NCBI GenBank assembly: GCA_947177545.1
Contig: CAMWVF010000017.1
Location: 1-11,129 of the forward strand
Source of the DNA: an uncultured Clostridia bacterium
GTDB lineage: Bacteria > Bacillota > Clostridia > Oscillospirales > Ruminococcaceae
Direction of reading: 5' to 3'
Length of the DNA: 11,129 bases
Shown here piece by piece: positions 1-5,853 of the stretch. The notes under the pieces were generated by a model, which saw only the letters and a program-made list of their open reading frames with translations, did no database searches and was not told the DNA's origin. Position numbers and translations under genes: made by a program. Numbering within the stretch: the first letter of the stretch is position 1; each line of letters opens with the position of its first letter.

Positions 1-1702
1 GCATATATATGTCAAAATATGGCATACCCTTTTTCATAAGAGTTCTTTCTCCGTTTTCGTCTATGAAAAAGCAGCCCTCTTCCGTTTGGAAAACCGCGTA
101 TTGGTTTCTTCCCCCGAAAACAAAAAGCTTGTCCGAATCGCTTTTTTTCAAAGTCTGCGCCTTTATGTAATTGTTATAGCTTTCCACTGCGATTTCGGCA
201 GAGCTTCTGATATCGCCGTAGATATTATCGTCATATCCCGAGCAAAAATAATAGCTTGAGCAGACATTGCCGATGTAATGGTATTTTTCGGCAGTCATGT
301 TTTTATAGCTTAGTTCCTCGGTATTGGAGCCGCCCTCCCAATATTTCAGCCGTGGGTTGTATTCCTCGTTGTTCGACCAATGGCGTATTATTTCCGATTG
401 GCTCACAAGCTTTTCCTGTTCCATACGGACAATTTCAACCGTTTCCACTCTCTGCCAGTTGGAATGTTCATAGAAATTATGAATGACCGTCCCCTCGTCA
501 TTGTTGTAGAACCGAGTAATACCGTCGCGGCAGAAGCCCTCAAATTCGCCTATTTCTTCAAGGGTCTCGGCAGAGTAAACATTGCTCGTCATACGTCCCT
601 GACCGCCGCTGTGGTAAATCAAAATTATTTCGGGTACGCCGTCCTCGTCAAAATCCCACAATGCGGGGAAGATACCGATAGCCACAGGTCCATCCGGAGT
701 GGCAAAACTTGTAAGCCTTTCGGTAAAATTCTCGTTAAGCGTACCGTCCTCATTTATGCACAGCTCCGCATCTATGGGAAGCTTTTCCGCCGTTTTGTCG
801 GACAAATACACCTCCGCAAGCTTCGGCGCAGCCTTTTCCCAGAACCCGTCAAAGTCCTCAAAATCATTTACGTGCATCGACCCCGAATATATTTCTTCAA
901 CATCGGAAATATATGTCAGACCGTCAAAAACTTCTTTTTGTATTATTTCGCTTATTTCGTTGCTTTTACTGTTATTAATAGCGTCCAGAAAACACTCATC
1001 GTCAAATCTGCCGATATATTCCGCTTTTTCGGGGTCAAAATTACGCCAATCATAGGAGTGTTCAAAATTAGGCACAACCTCGCAGTTCTTGTAAATATTA
1101 TATTCAAAAACGTGTCCCAAATCATTGTGGTACTGGTAATCATCGGCATAAAACGGCATTTTTATGCTGTCGTGAGTAATATCAAAAAAAGCGTAGTCAA
1201 GGCTTGAATTAAAGCTTGCATAACCATTTTCCAGAATAAAATGCACTTTTCCGTCGGTATCCGCGTATAACTGTGCTTTGTCAGCCCATATTCTCGCAGA
1301 TATTTCATAAAGCTTTTTAATGCCGTCCGAAACGTCGTAAACATAAACAAATCCGTTAATGCCAGCTCCTAAAGAATAGTTTATAAATAATTCTTTAACA
1401 CCGTCGCCGTTTAAGTCAGCGGCGTATATATTTACCGCCGCCACATCTTCGTTCCACTCGGTTTGCAGTGTTTCCTTTATGTAATCAACGCTGCTTGTGT
1501 CGATAGCTTCTGTAGTGATTTTTTTCTCCGACTCTGTAGTAACCGTCGTCGTTTCTGAAGGCTCCGCAGTTGTAACTGTACTCTCCGCAGACGTTACGGT
1601 ACTGACCGTCCCGCTCGCTTCTGTCGCCTCGGTACCCTCATTAGCGGTACACCCCGCCAGAATTCCCAAAGAAAAAATAACAGCCAGCAATTTTTTGTAC
1701 AT
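1..1702 (-). CDS. Large secreted lipoprotein with acidic FG-GAP/EF-loop-like motifs (3' end cut by window edge)
   Basis: The reverse strand is open from an ATG at 1702 to the left edge: 567 codons with no stop, so the C-terminus is missing. Residues 1-18 are a short lipoprotein signal ending in the lipobox ILAGC (Cys18), so the product should be lipid-anchored on the outer face of the membrane. Residues 19-70 are a Thr/Ser/Glu-rich linker. Two acidic loops follow, DLNGDGVKEL (residues 96-105) and DFDEDGVPEI (350-359), resembling the calcium-binding loops of FG-GAP/VCBS repeats or EF-hands. The rest is rich in Tyr, Asp and Glu and I cannot assign it a family. GGGGGA sits about 8 bases before the ATG. 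It lies 118 bases beyond the ATPase stop on the same strand and no clear terminator intervenes, but it has its own candidate promoter. Lipoprotein status is well supported; function is unknown. Confidence 0.85.
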   Translation of the reverse strand, partial: MYKKLLAVIFSLGILAGCTANEGTEATEASGTVSTVTSAESTVTTAEPSETTTVTTESEKKITTEAIDTSSVDYIKETLQTEWNEDVAAVNIYAADLNGDGVKELFINYSLGAGINGFVYVYDVSDGIKKLYEISARIWADKAQLYADTDGKVHFILENGYASFNSSLDYAFFDITHDSIKMPFYADDYQYHNDLGHVFEYNIYKNCEVVPNFEHSYDWRNFDPEKAEYIGRFDDECFLDAINNSKSNEISEIIQKEVFDGLTYISDVEEIYSGSMHVNDFEDFDGFWEKAAPKLAEVYLSDKTAEKLPIDAELCINEDGTLNENFTERLTSFATPDGPVAIGIFPALWDFDEDGVPEIILIYHSGGQGRMTSNVYSAETLEEIGEFEGFCRDGITRFYNNDEGTVIHNFYEHSNWQRVETVEIVRMEQEKLVSQSEIIRHWSNNEEYNPRLKYWEGGSNTEELSYKNMTAEKYHYIGNVCSSYYFCSGYDDNIYGDIRSSAEIAVESYNNYIKAQTLKKSDSDKLFVFGGRNQYAVFQTEEGCFFIDENGERTLMKKGMPYFDIYM

Positions 1703-1708
1703 AAAAAA

Positions 1709-1757
1709 TTCCCCCATAATGTAAAATATTATAATAATATCTTACCATATGGGGGAA
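1709..1757. repeat. Inverted repeat spanning the lipoprotein promoter and ribosome binding site
   Basis: The arm TTCCCCCATAATGTAA (1709-1724) faces TTACCATATGGGGGAA (1742-1757): 16-base arms, 14 of 16 positions complementary, with a 17-base AT-only-but-one spacer holding the TATAAT. One arm contains the GGGGGA Shine-Dalgarno, the other covers the -35 position. As DNA it could be an operator. If transcription enters from the ABC operon upstream, the RNA would fold the Shine-Dalgarno into a stem followed by six U residues. Confidence 0.55.
1728..1733 (-). promoter_or_regulatory. Candidate -10 box (TATAAT) of the lipoprotein gene
   Basis: A perfect TATAAT lies 25 bases before the start codon. 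No TTGACA-like hexamer is present at 17 bases (that position reads TCCCCC on the minus strand), so the promoter would need an activator. That fits the tandem repeats just upstream at 1767-1794. The transcript would begin near 1721, just before the Shine-Dalgarno sequence. Confidence 0.45.
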
Positions 1758-1766
1758 ATATTTGCA

Positions 1767-1794
1767 ATAACAAATTGGTTACAATTCAGTTACA
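1767..1794 (-). promoter_or_regulatory. Triple direct repeat matching the WalR-type pattern TGTWAH-N5-TGTWAH
   Basis: On the minus strand TGTAAC (1794-1789), TGTAAC (1783-1778) and TGTTAT (1772-1767) recur at exactly 11-base steps, one helical turn, on the same face of the DNA. They lie roughly 46 to 73 bases before the inferred start of the lipoprotein transcript, a typical activator position. The pattern fits the published consensus for the OmpR-family regulator WalR. The related PhoP box (TTHACA repeats, read on the other strand) is an alternative reading. Confidence 0.5.
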
Positions 1795-1820
1795 AATTCG
1801 ACAGCAAATGTAACGTTTAA

Positions 1821-2627
1821 TCAGTCCGTCTCTTTGGAAAACAGCATACGGTCGTTGCTGAGAGCCTTTCCGCTGACCTCCTCAAACTTTTTCAGGAGTA
1901 TATCAACGGTGAGTTTTTTCTTTTCCTCGCCCTTAACGTCGTAAATTATCCTGCCCTCGTTCATCATAATAAGACGGTTTCCGTGCTTGATAGCGTCGCT
2001 CATGTTGTGAGTGACCATCATGGCGGTAAGATTATGCTCCGCGATTATCTTGTCGGAAAGCTCAAGAACCTTTGCCGCGGTTTTCGGGTCGAGAGCGGCA
2101 GTGTGTTCATCCAAAAGGAGAATTTCGGGCTTTTTTAGTGTAGCCATAAGAAGCGTAAGAGCCTGTCTCTGACCGCCAGAAAGCAGTCCAACTTTTGAGG
2201 ACATTCTATCCTCCAGTCCCAAATCAAGCATTTTGAGCTGCTCGTGATATTCTTCACGCTCTTTTTTGGTAATGCCCCACCTAAGACCTCTGGGATTTCC
2301 GCGTCTTGCCGCAAGAGCAAGATTTTCCTGAATTTCCATAGTTGCTGCGGTACCGGTCATAGGGTCCTGGAAAACACGTCCTATAAATTTTGCACGCCTG
2401 TGTTCGGGGAGACCCGTTATGTTGTTTCCGCCGATTATGATTGAACCCGAATCCGTAGGCCAAACGCCTGCGACAGCGTTGAGCGTGGTGGACTTTCCCG
2501 CTCCGTTTCCTCCGATTATCGTGACAAAATCGCCCTCGTCAAGCTTTATGGAAACGCCGTCTAATGCCTTTTTTTCATTAATAGTGCCAAGGTTGAATGT
2601 CTTTTTAATGTTTATCAGTTCAAGCAT
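1821..2627 (-). CDS. ABC importer ATP-binding protein (COG1101 type, TrpXYZ-like system)
   Basis: A 268-residue ATPase energising the importer encoded by the two preceding genes. Walker A GGNGAGKST is at residues 39-47, the Q-loop Gln at 87, the signature LSGGQ at 149-153, Walker B ILLLDE at 169-174, the D-loop AALD at 177-180 and the switch His at 207. The variant DEHTAALDP, with His where most ABC ATPases have Pro, is to my knowledge usual in COG1101. A longer frame begins at 2636, but that ATG touches the AAAGGAG Shine-Dalgarno with no spacing; the ATG at 2627 has 9 bases, so I chose it. The start overlaps the permease stop by 8 bases, suggesting translational coupling. All catalytic motifs are intact. 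Relatives in streptococci are linked to tryptophan uptake; the substrate here is not shown. Confidence 0.9.
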   Translation of the reverse strand: MLELINIKKTFNLGTINEKKALDGVSIKLDEGDFVTIIGGNGAGKSTTLNAVAGVWPTDSGSIIIGGNNITGLPEHRRAKFIGRVFQDPMTGTAATMEIQENLALAARRGNPRGLRWGITKKEREEYHEQLKMLDLGLEDRMSSKVGLLSGGQRQALTLLMATLKKPEILLLDEHTAALDPKTAAKVLELSDKIIAEHNLTAMMVTHNMSDAIKHGNRLIMMNEGRIIYDVKGEEKKKLTVDILLKKFEEVSGKALSNDRMLFSKETD

Positions 2628-3564
2628 TGTTGACATCTCCTTTCACAGCGGCAGCATTTTTGGCAGCCTTTTTGAAGGACGTTTTCGAGCTGTTTCTTAA
2701 ATAAGGTACCGCAAGGAAAATAATTACAACGATAGCCGAGAATAGCTTGTTGTTCGACGAAGACAATCCCAGTAGCATAACAAGCTGAAGCACAAGGAAG
2801 TAAATAATTGCGCCGATAGCCGCAAAAGCAAGCTTTGCAACAAAGTTAAAGCGTTTTCTGAAAATCACCGAGCCGAGAACTTCTCCGATAATTACCGCAG
2901 CAAGTCCGATAACGATAGCGCCTCTGCCCATATTTACGTCCGCGAAGCCCTGATACTGGGAAAGCAGACCGCCCGAAAGTCCAACAAGACCGTTTGAAAG
3001 TATCAGCGCAATGACCGTGGACTTTTTAGTGCTTATGCCCTGCGCCCTCGCCATGTTGGAATTGCAGCCTGTCGCACGTATAGTAAAGCCGTACTCCGTA
3101 CCAAAGAACCAGTACAGAATAGCAATAATAACAGCAACGATAAGCATTGATTTTATCATTGCGGGCACAGCGTATCGCGACGATAACACAAGGGGATATT
3201 TGTCAACGCTTACGGGACGGTTGGACTGCCCCATAATGTCAAGATTTACAGAGTACAGCGCAAGCTGTGTAAGTATACCTGCAAGAATTCCGGGGATACC
3301 CAAAGCCGTGTTGAGAAGTCCCGTAACAAGTCCCGCAAGACAGCCCGCCGCAAATGCGCAGAGCAGCGCAAGCCATATCGGACAGTCGTTTGTTATCAGC
3401 ATAACAGCAACAGCTCCGCCTGTGCCGATAGAGCCGTCCACCGTGAGGTCGGGAAAATCCAGTATTTTATAGGTGATAAATACGCCTATTGCCAGAATAC
3501 CCCATATCAGACCCTGTGATACGTTTCCGGGCAGCGCATTTAAGAATGTTGTCAGCACATTCAT
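2620..3564 (-). CDS. ABC importer permease, BPD_transp_2 family (COG4120 type)
   Basis: A 314-residue, very hydrophobic protein with about eight to nine predicted membrane segments, the channel subunit of the importer. Family hallmarks are DFPDLTVDGS near residue 37, the cytoplasmic loop EYGFTIRATGCN, and GRGAIVIGLAAVIIGEVL in the second half, placing it among RbsC/LivH-like permeases and specifically next to COG2984 and COG1101 partners. The lysine-rich C-terminal tail is cytoplasmic. A longer frame starts with GTG at 3582, but TTGGAG lies 8 bases before the ATG at 3564, which is therefore the likely start. It is second in the operon, after a 206-base structured gap. Confidence 0.88.
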   Translation of the reverse strand: MNVLTTFLNALPGNVSQGLIWGILAIGVFITYKILDFPDLTVDGSIGTGGAVAVMLITNDCPIWLALLCAFAAGCLAGLVTGLLNTALGIPGILAGILTQLALYSVNLDIMGQSNRPVSVDKYPLVLSSRYAVPAMIKSMLIVAVIIAILYWFFGTEYGFTIRATGCNSNMARAQGISTKKSTVIALILSNGLVGLSGGLLSQYQGFADVNMGRGAIVIGLAAVIIGEVLGSVIFRKRFNFVAKLAFAAIGAIIYFLVLQLVMLLGLSSSNNKLFSAIVVIIFLAVPYLRNSSKTSFKKAAKNAAAVKGDVNNA

Positions 3565-3606
3565 TTTAATTACTCCAATCACATTTTATGTGTACTTACA
3601 GCAATA

Positions 3607-3639
3607 CGGGGAACAAAATTTGCGCAATTCTGAACCCCG
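3607..3639. other. Perfectly balanced intergenic hairpin between binding-protein and permease genes
   Basis: CGGGG (3607-3611) pairs with CCCCG (3635-3639); an AA/AA internal loop follows, then CAAAATT (3614-3620) pairs with AATTCTG (3626-3632) with one wobble, leaving a 5-base loop. In the minus-strand mRNA it sits 43 bases before the permease start. No U-run follows it, so it is not a standard terminator. It may act as an mRNA-stabilising or processing element that keeps binding protein more abundant than permease, as in other importer operons. Confidence 0.6.
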
Positions 3640-3645
3640 CCTGCC

Positions 3646-3750
3646 TACAGCCAATTCTATTTTGAAAATGTAAACAAAATCTTTCATCAAAATCCATATA
3701 CGGAAAATTTCGGCTCTGATTTTGTACATTTTCTTTGTGGAATGGCTGTA
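3646..3750. other. Long imperfect inverted repeat in the importer operon's intergenic gap
   Basis: TACAGCCA (3646-3653) complements TGGCTGTA (3743-3750), and the inner arm GAAAATGTAAACAAAATC (3664-3681) complements GATTTTGTACATTTTC (3718-3733) with a two-base bulge. The adjoining ATTC/GAAT bases pair as well. The transcript should fold into a long stem just after the binding-protein stop codon. A second copy of the right-arm complement, TTACAGC at 3596-3602, could pair with the same 3745-3751 strand, giving a mutually exclusive fold. Confidence 0.5.
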
Positions 3751-3770
3751 AATATTATTATTTTTTTAAA

Positions 3771-4796
3771 TTATTCAGCTTCGATTGCAACATAATCCTC
3801 AGGAGGTGTGATACCCAAAGACTGGCAGATCTCAGCGTTGTACTTCTTCTCGACCTGTGGAGCAAACTCAATGTCCAAATCGCCTGCGTTCTTGCCGTTT
3901 ACAAGAATGTCGTAAGCCATTTCGCCTGCCTTGTAGCCGATATCGTAGTAGCTGATAGAAAGGGACGCAACGCCGCAGCCTGCGCAAATGCCTTCCTCAC
4001 CTACTATAGCGGGAATTCCTGCGGGAACAAGAACGTTTTTAACTGTCTCCGTAGCGTTTGCGATAGTGTTGTCTGTAGGGATATAAAGCACGTCGCACTC
4101 GGAAACAGCAGTAGTTGTCATAGCCTGAATTTCGTTGGAGTCTGCAACGGAGTACTCCTTGTAAGCAATTCCGTCAGCAGTAAGAGCAGCCTCCATAAGG
4201 CTTGCCTGATACTTTGAGTTAGCCTCTGCGGAGCAGTAGAGGATACCTACCTGCTTTACCTCAGGGAAAAGCTCAACTATCATGTTTTCCTGCTCTTCAA
4301 TGGGAGCAAGGTCGGAAGTACCGGTAATGTTTTTACCTTTCATTTCAGCCCAGTCGTTTACGCCCATAGCAGTAGCGTAGTTTGTGATAGAAGTACCAAC
4401 GATGGGTATCTCGCTTGTAGCAGAAGAAGCCGCCTGGAGCGAGCCTGTAGCGTTTGCGAGAATAAGGTCAACACCGCCGGAAACAAAGTTGTTGCAGATC
4501 GTTGTGCAGTTTGTAGCCTCGTTCTGCGCGTTCTGATTGTCAAACTTTACGTTGCCCTCGCCCAGCTTTTCTGTAAGAGCAGCCATAAAGCCCTCCGTAG
4601 CAGCGTCCAGAGCGGGGTGTTCAACGAGTTGGCATATGCCTATGTTGTAAACCTTGTCCGAACCGCCTGCGTTGTCTGCGCCGCCGTTAGCTACAGCAGT
4701 ACCGTCAGCGTTTCCAACATCGTTGTTTGAACAGCCTGCCATACTGAAAAGCATGGCGGAAGCCGCCATAGCGGCAAGAATTCTTTTCATCTTCAT
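3771..4796 (-). CDS. ABC importer substrate-binding lipoprotein (COG2984 / ABC_sub_bind family)
   Basis: A 341-residue solute-binding protein that captures the ligand outside the cell and hands it to the permease. A signal peptide beginning MKMKRILAAMAAS ends in the lipobox SMAGC (Cys22), followed by an Asn/Gly/Ala-rich linker. The fold begins at YNIGICQLVEHPALDAATEG, and NIGICQLVEHPALD-type starts, GGVDLILANATGS and PIVGTSITNYA are features of the COG2984 (PF04392) family. The ATG at 4796 has AAAGGA at 10 bases; an upstream ATG at 4805 is only one base from it and is less likely. It is the first gene of the operon, under a near-consensus promoter. Some relatives bind tryptophan or other aromatic amino acids, but I see nothing here that fixes the ligand. 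Confidence 0.92.
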   Translation of the reverse strand: MKMKRILAAMAASAMLFSMAGCSNNDVGNADGTAVANGGADNAGGSDKVYNIGICQLVEHPALDAATEGFMAALTEKLGEGNVKFDNQNAQNEATNCTTICNNFVSGGVDLILANATGSLQAASSATSEIPIVGTSITNYATAMGVNDWAEMKGKNITGTSDLAPIEEQENMIVELFPEVKQVGILYCSAEANSKYQASLMEAALTADGIAYKEYSVADSNEIQAMTTTAVSECDVLYIPTDNTIANATETVKNVLVPAGIPAIVGEEGICAGCGVASLSISYYDIGYKAGEMAYDILVNGKNAGDLDIEFAPQVEKKYNAEICQSLGITPPEDYVAIEAE

Positions 4797-4867
4797 TAAA
4801 ATCATATCCTTTGCTTTTTTACTTATATGCGTTGTCGCTTTAGCAAAATACAGCGCATTTGTAATAT

Positions 4868-4896
4868 ATTATATCACATTTTTTTAAAAATGACAA
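4868..4896 (-). promoter_or_regulatory. Sigma-A promoter of the ABC importer operon
   Basis: TTGTCA (4891-4896), a 17-base spacer and TATAAT (4868-4873) on the minus strand, with an extended TGn before the -10. The start would be near 4861, giving a leader of about 65 bases. That leader contains ATGCG/CGCAT arms able to form a small hairpin but is far too short for a T-box. Confidence 0.8.
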
Positions 4897-5050
4897 CTTA
4901 TTTATAATGCAAAAATTTTATTTTCTGCAAATTTTGTATAATATGCAAAAATATGCCCGAAATCGGGACTTATATTTCATATAATTAACAATCGTTTATG
5001 AAACGGTGCAAAAAAATTATTACACAATTATTACAAAAATCAAGTTCCTA
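4897..5050. promoter_or_regulatory. AT-rich divergent control region with spaced repeats
   Basis: This sits between the divergent importer and SLOG promoters; the whole gene-free stretch is 4797-5160. TGCAA begins at 4908, 4926 and 4944, exactly 18 bases apart, with the first and third copies sharing ATGCAAAAAT. Two short inverted repeats follow: CCCGA-AA-TCGGG (4956-4967) and CGTTT-ATG-AAACG (4993-5005). No open reading frame of note is present. These are candidate operators only; in AT-rich DNA some of this could be chance. Confidence 0.4.
5019..5035 (-). promoter_or_regulatory. WalR-type direct repeat TGTAAT-N5-TGTAAT upstream of the SLOG gene
   Basis: On the minus strand TGTAAT (5035-5030) and TGTAAT (5024-5019) stand 11 bases apart, an exact fit to TGTWAH-N5-TGTWAH. 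It lies about 51 to 67 bases before the inferred start of the plus-strand SLOG-LCP transcript, similar to the position of the triple repeat at the lipoprotein promoter, and about 160 bases before the importer start. Confidence 0.45.
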
Positions 5051-5079
5051 TTGTAAAAATGAAATATATGTGCTATAAT
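5051..5079 (+). promoter_or_regulatory. Sigma-A promoter of the SLOG-LCP gene pair
   Basis: TTGTAA (5051-5056), a 17-base spacer and TATAAT (5074-5079), preceded by TGC as an extended -10. The start would be near 5086, leaving a leader of about 75 bases before the ATG at 5161. Confidence 0.7.
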
Positions 5080-5160
5080 AAATTGAAATAAGAAATCAGC
5101 TTATGCAGTTCTGTCTGAAGAAACAAGAGGCTTCGCTGCTTAACGGAAACGAGGGCTTTT

Positions 5161-5778
5161 ATGAATATTAATGAAGAAGAGGATATACTAAGAAAAAGGA
5201 CAGTCTGTTTTTCGGGGCACCGTCCCGAAAAGCTGCCTTTAAAAGGAGACAGCGGTGCTACTGTTATAAGATACCTTAAAAGCATATTGTATAAGGAAAT
5301 CCTTGACAGCATAACTGCAGGGTATGACCGCTTCATAACGGGTCTTGCCAGAGGGGTAGATCTTTGGGCGGGGGAGATACTTATGGAGCTAAAAGCACAG
5401 GGCGAGAATTTATCCATAATCGCCGTGAAGCCGTATAAGTCCCACGGAGATAATTTTTCGGGTATGGATAAATTTTCCTTGGGCAGACTGCTAAACAGGG
5501 CGGACGATGTAGTATGTCTTGCCGATGAGTACAGAAAAGGCTGTTTGCAGCGCAGGAACGAGTATATGGTTGACCGCTCGGGCAAGCTTATCTCCGTAGT
5601 TTCCGATTACAGGAGCGGTACGGGCGCTACCATAAGATACGCCGAAAAGCAGGGTATAGATGTCAGGGTCATAGACGCAGGGATATTTGAGGAGCAGATA
5701 AACGCTATCGAGGACAGCAATATCAGCGCACTCTTGTACAGTCCTGCTGATGAATATGAGGACAAACTCGCTTTTTAA
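5161..5778 (+). CDS. YpsA-like SLOG family protein (DUF1273)
   Basis: A 205-residue soluble protein with no signal peptide or membrane segment. The N-terminal CFSGHRPEKL (about residues 17-26), ITGLARGVDLWAGE (about 60-73) and SGTGATIRYAE in the second half are the phosphate-binding motifs of the YpsA branch of the SLOG superfamily, a Rossmann-like fold related to DprA and LOG proteins that is expected to bind nucleotides or nucleotide-derived ligands. In Bacillus and Staphylococcus, YpsA has been linked to cell division. About 25 residues at the C-terminus, acidic and lacking motifs, make it slightly longer than the usual 180 or so. GAGGG lies about 7 bases before the ATG. It is followed after 75 bases by the LCP-like gene on the same strand with no terminator between, so the pair is probably co-transcribed. 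The biochemical role is not established. Confidence 0.85.
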   Translation: MNINEEEDILRKRTVCFSGHRPEKLPLKGDSGATVIRYLKSILYKEILDSITAGYDRFITGLARGVDLWAGEILMELKAQGENLSIIAVKPYKSHGDNFSGMDKFSLGRLLNRADDVVCLADEYRKGCLQRRNEYMVDRSGKLISVVSDYRSGTGATIRYAEKQGIDVRVIDAGIFEEQINAIEDSNISALLYSPADEYEDKLAF

Positions 5779-5786
5779 GACGAAAA

Positions 5787-5801
5787 TGTAAATAATTTAC
5801 A
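5787..5801. promoter_or_regulatory. 15-bp perfect palindrome before the LCP-like gene
   Basis: TGTAAAT-A-ATTTACA lies 52 bases before the LCP-like start codon. It could be an operator for a dimeric repressor. It is two bases short of the GlnR/TnrA box (TGTNA-N7-TNACA), so I do not assign it. A weak TAGAAT (5809-5814) downstream could be a -10, but no good -35 accompanies it. Confidence 0.35.
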
Positions 5802-5853
5802 GCAAATTTAGAATAGACGCTTATTGCTTCTTACAGGAAAGGAAAATGATGAA

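Noticed and set aside
380..1207. Plus-strand open frame of 275 codons, and other plus-strand frames between 256 and 1724
   Set aside because: They lie opposite the continuous 567-codon lipoprotein frame, which has a signal peptide, lipobox, ribosome site and protein-like composition. The plus-strand translations have no such features or recognisable family.
3607..3639. Intrinsic terminator after the binding-protein gene
   Set aside because: The stem is strong but no U-run follows on either side in the direction of transcription, and the permease and ATPase downstream lack another promoter that I can see.
3735..4217. Plus-strand open frame of 160 codons opposite the binding-protein gene
   Set aside because: Cys/Ser/Val-rich composition typical of an antisense shadow; the binding-protein frame is certain.
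5103..5171. 22-codon reading frame starting ATGCAGTTC and overlapping the SLOG start, as a possible leader peptide
   Set aside because: No Shine-Dalgarno precedes it and it contains no run of regulatory codons; overlap with the next start is likely chance.
5073..5585. Minus-strand open frame of 170 codons overlapping the SLOG gene
   Set aside because: It is antisense to a gene with clear SLOG motifs and runs across that gene's promoter; it is composition-driven.
5787..5801. GlnR/TnrA nitrogen-control box
   Set aside because: The palindrome is 15 bp, with 5 rather than 7 bases between the TGTNA and TNACA halves.
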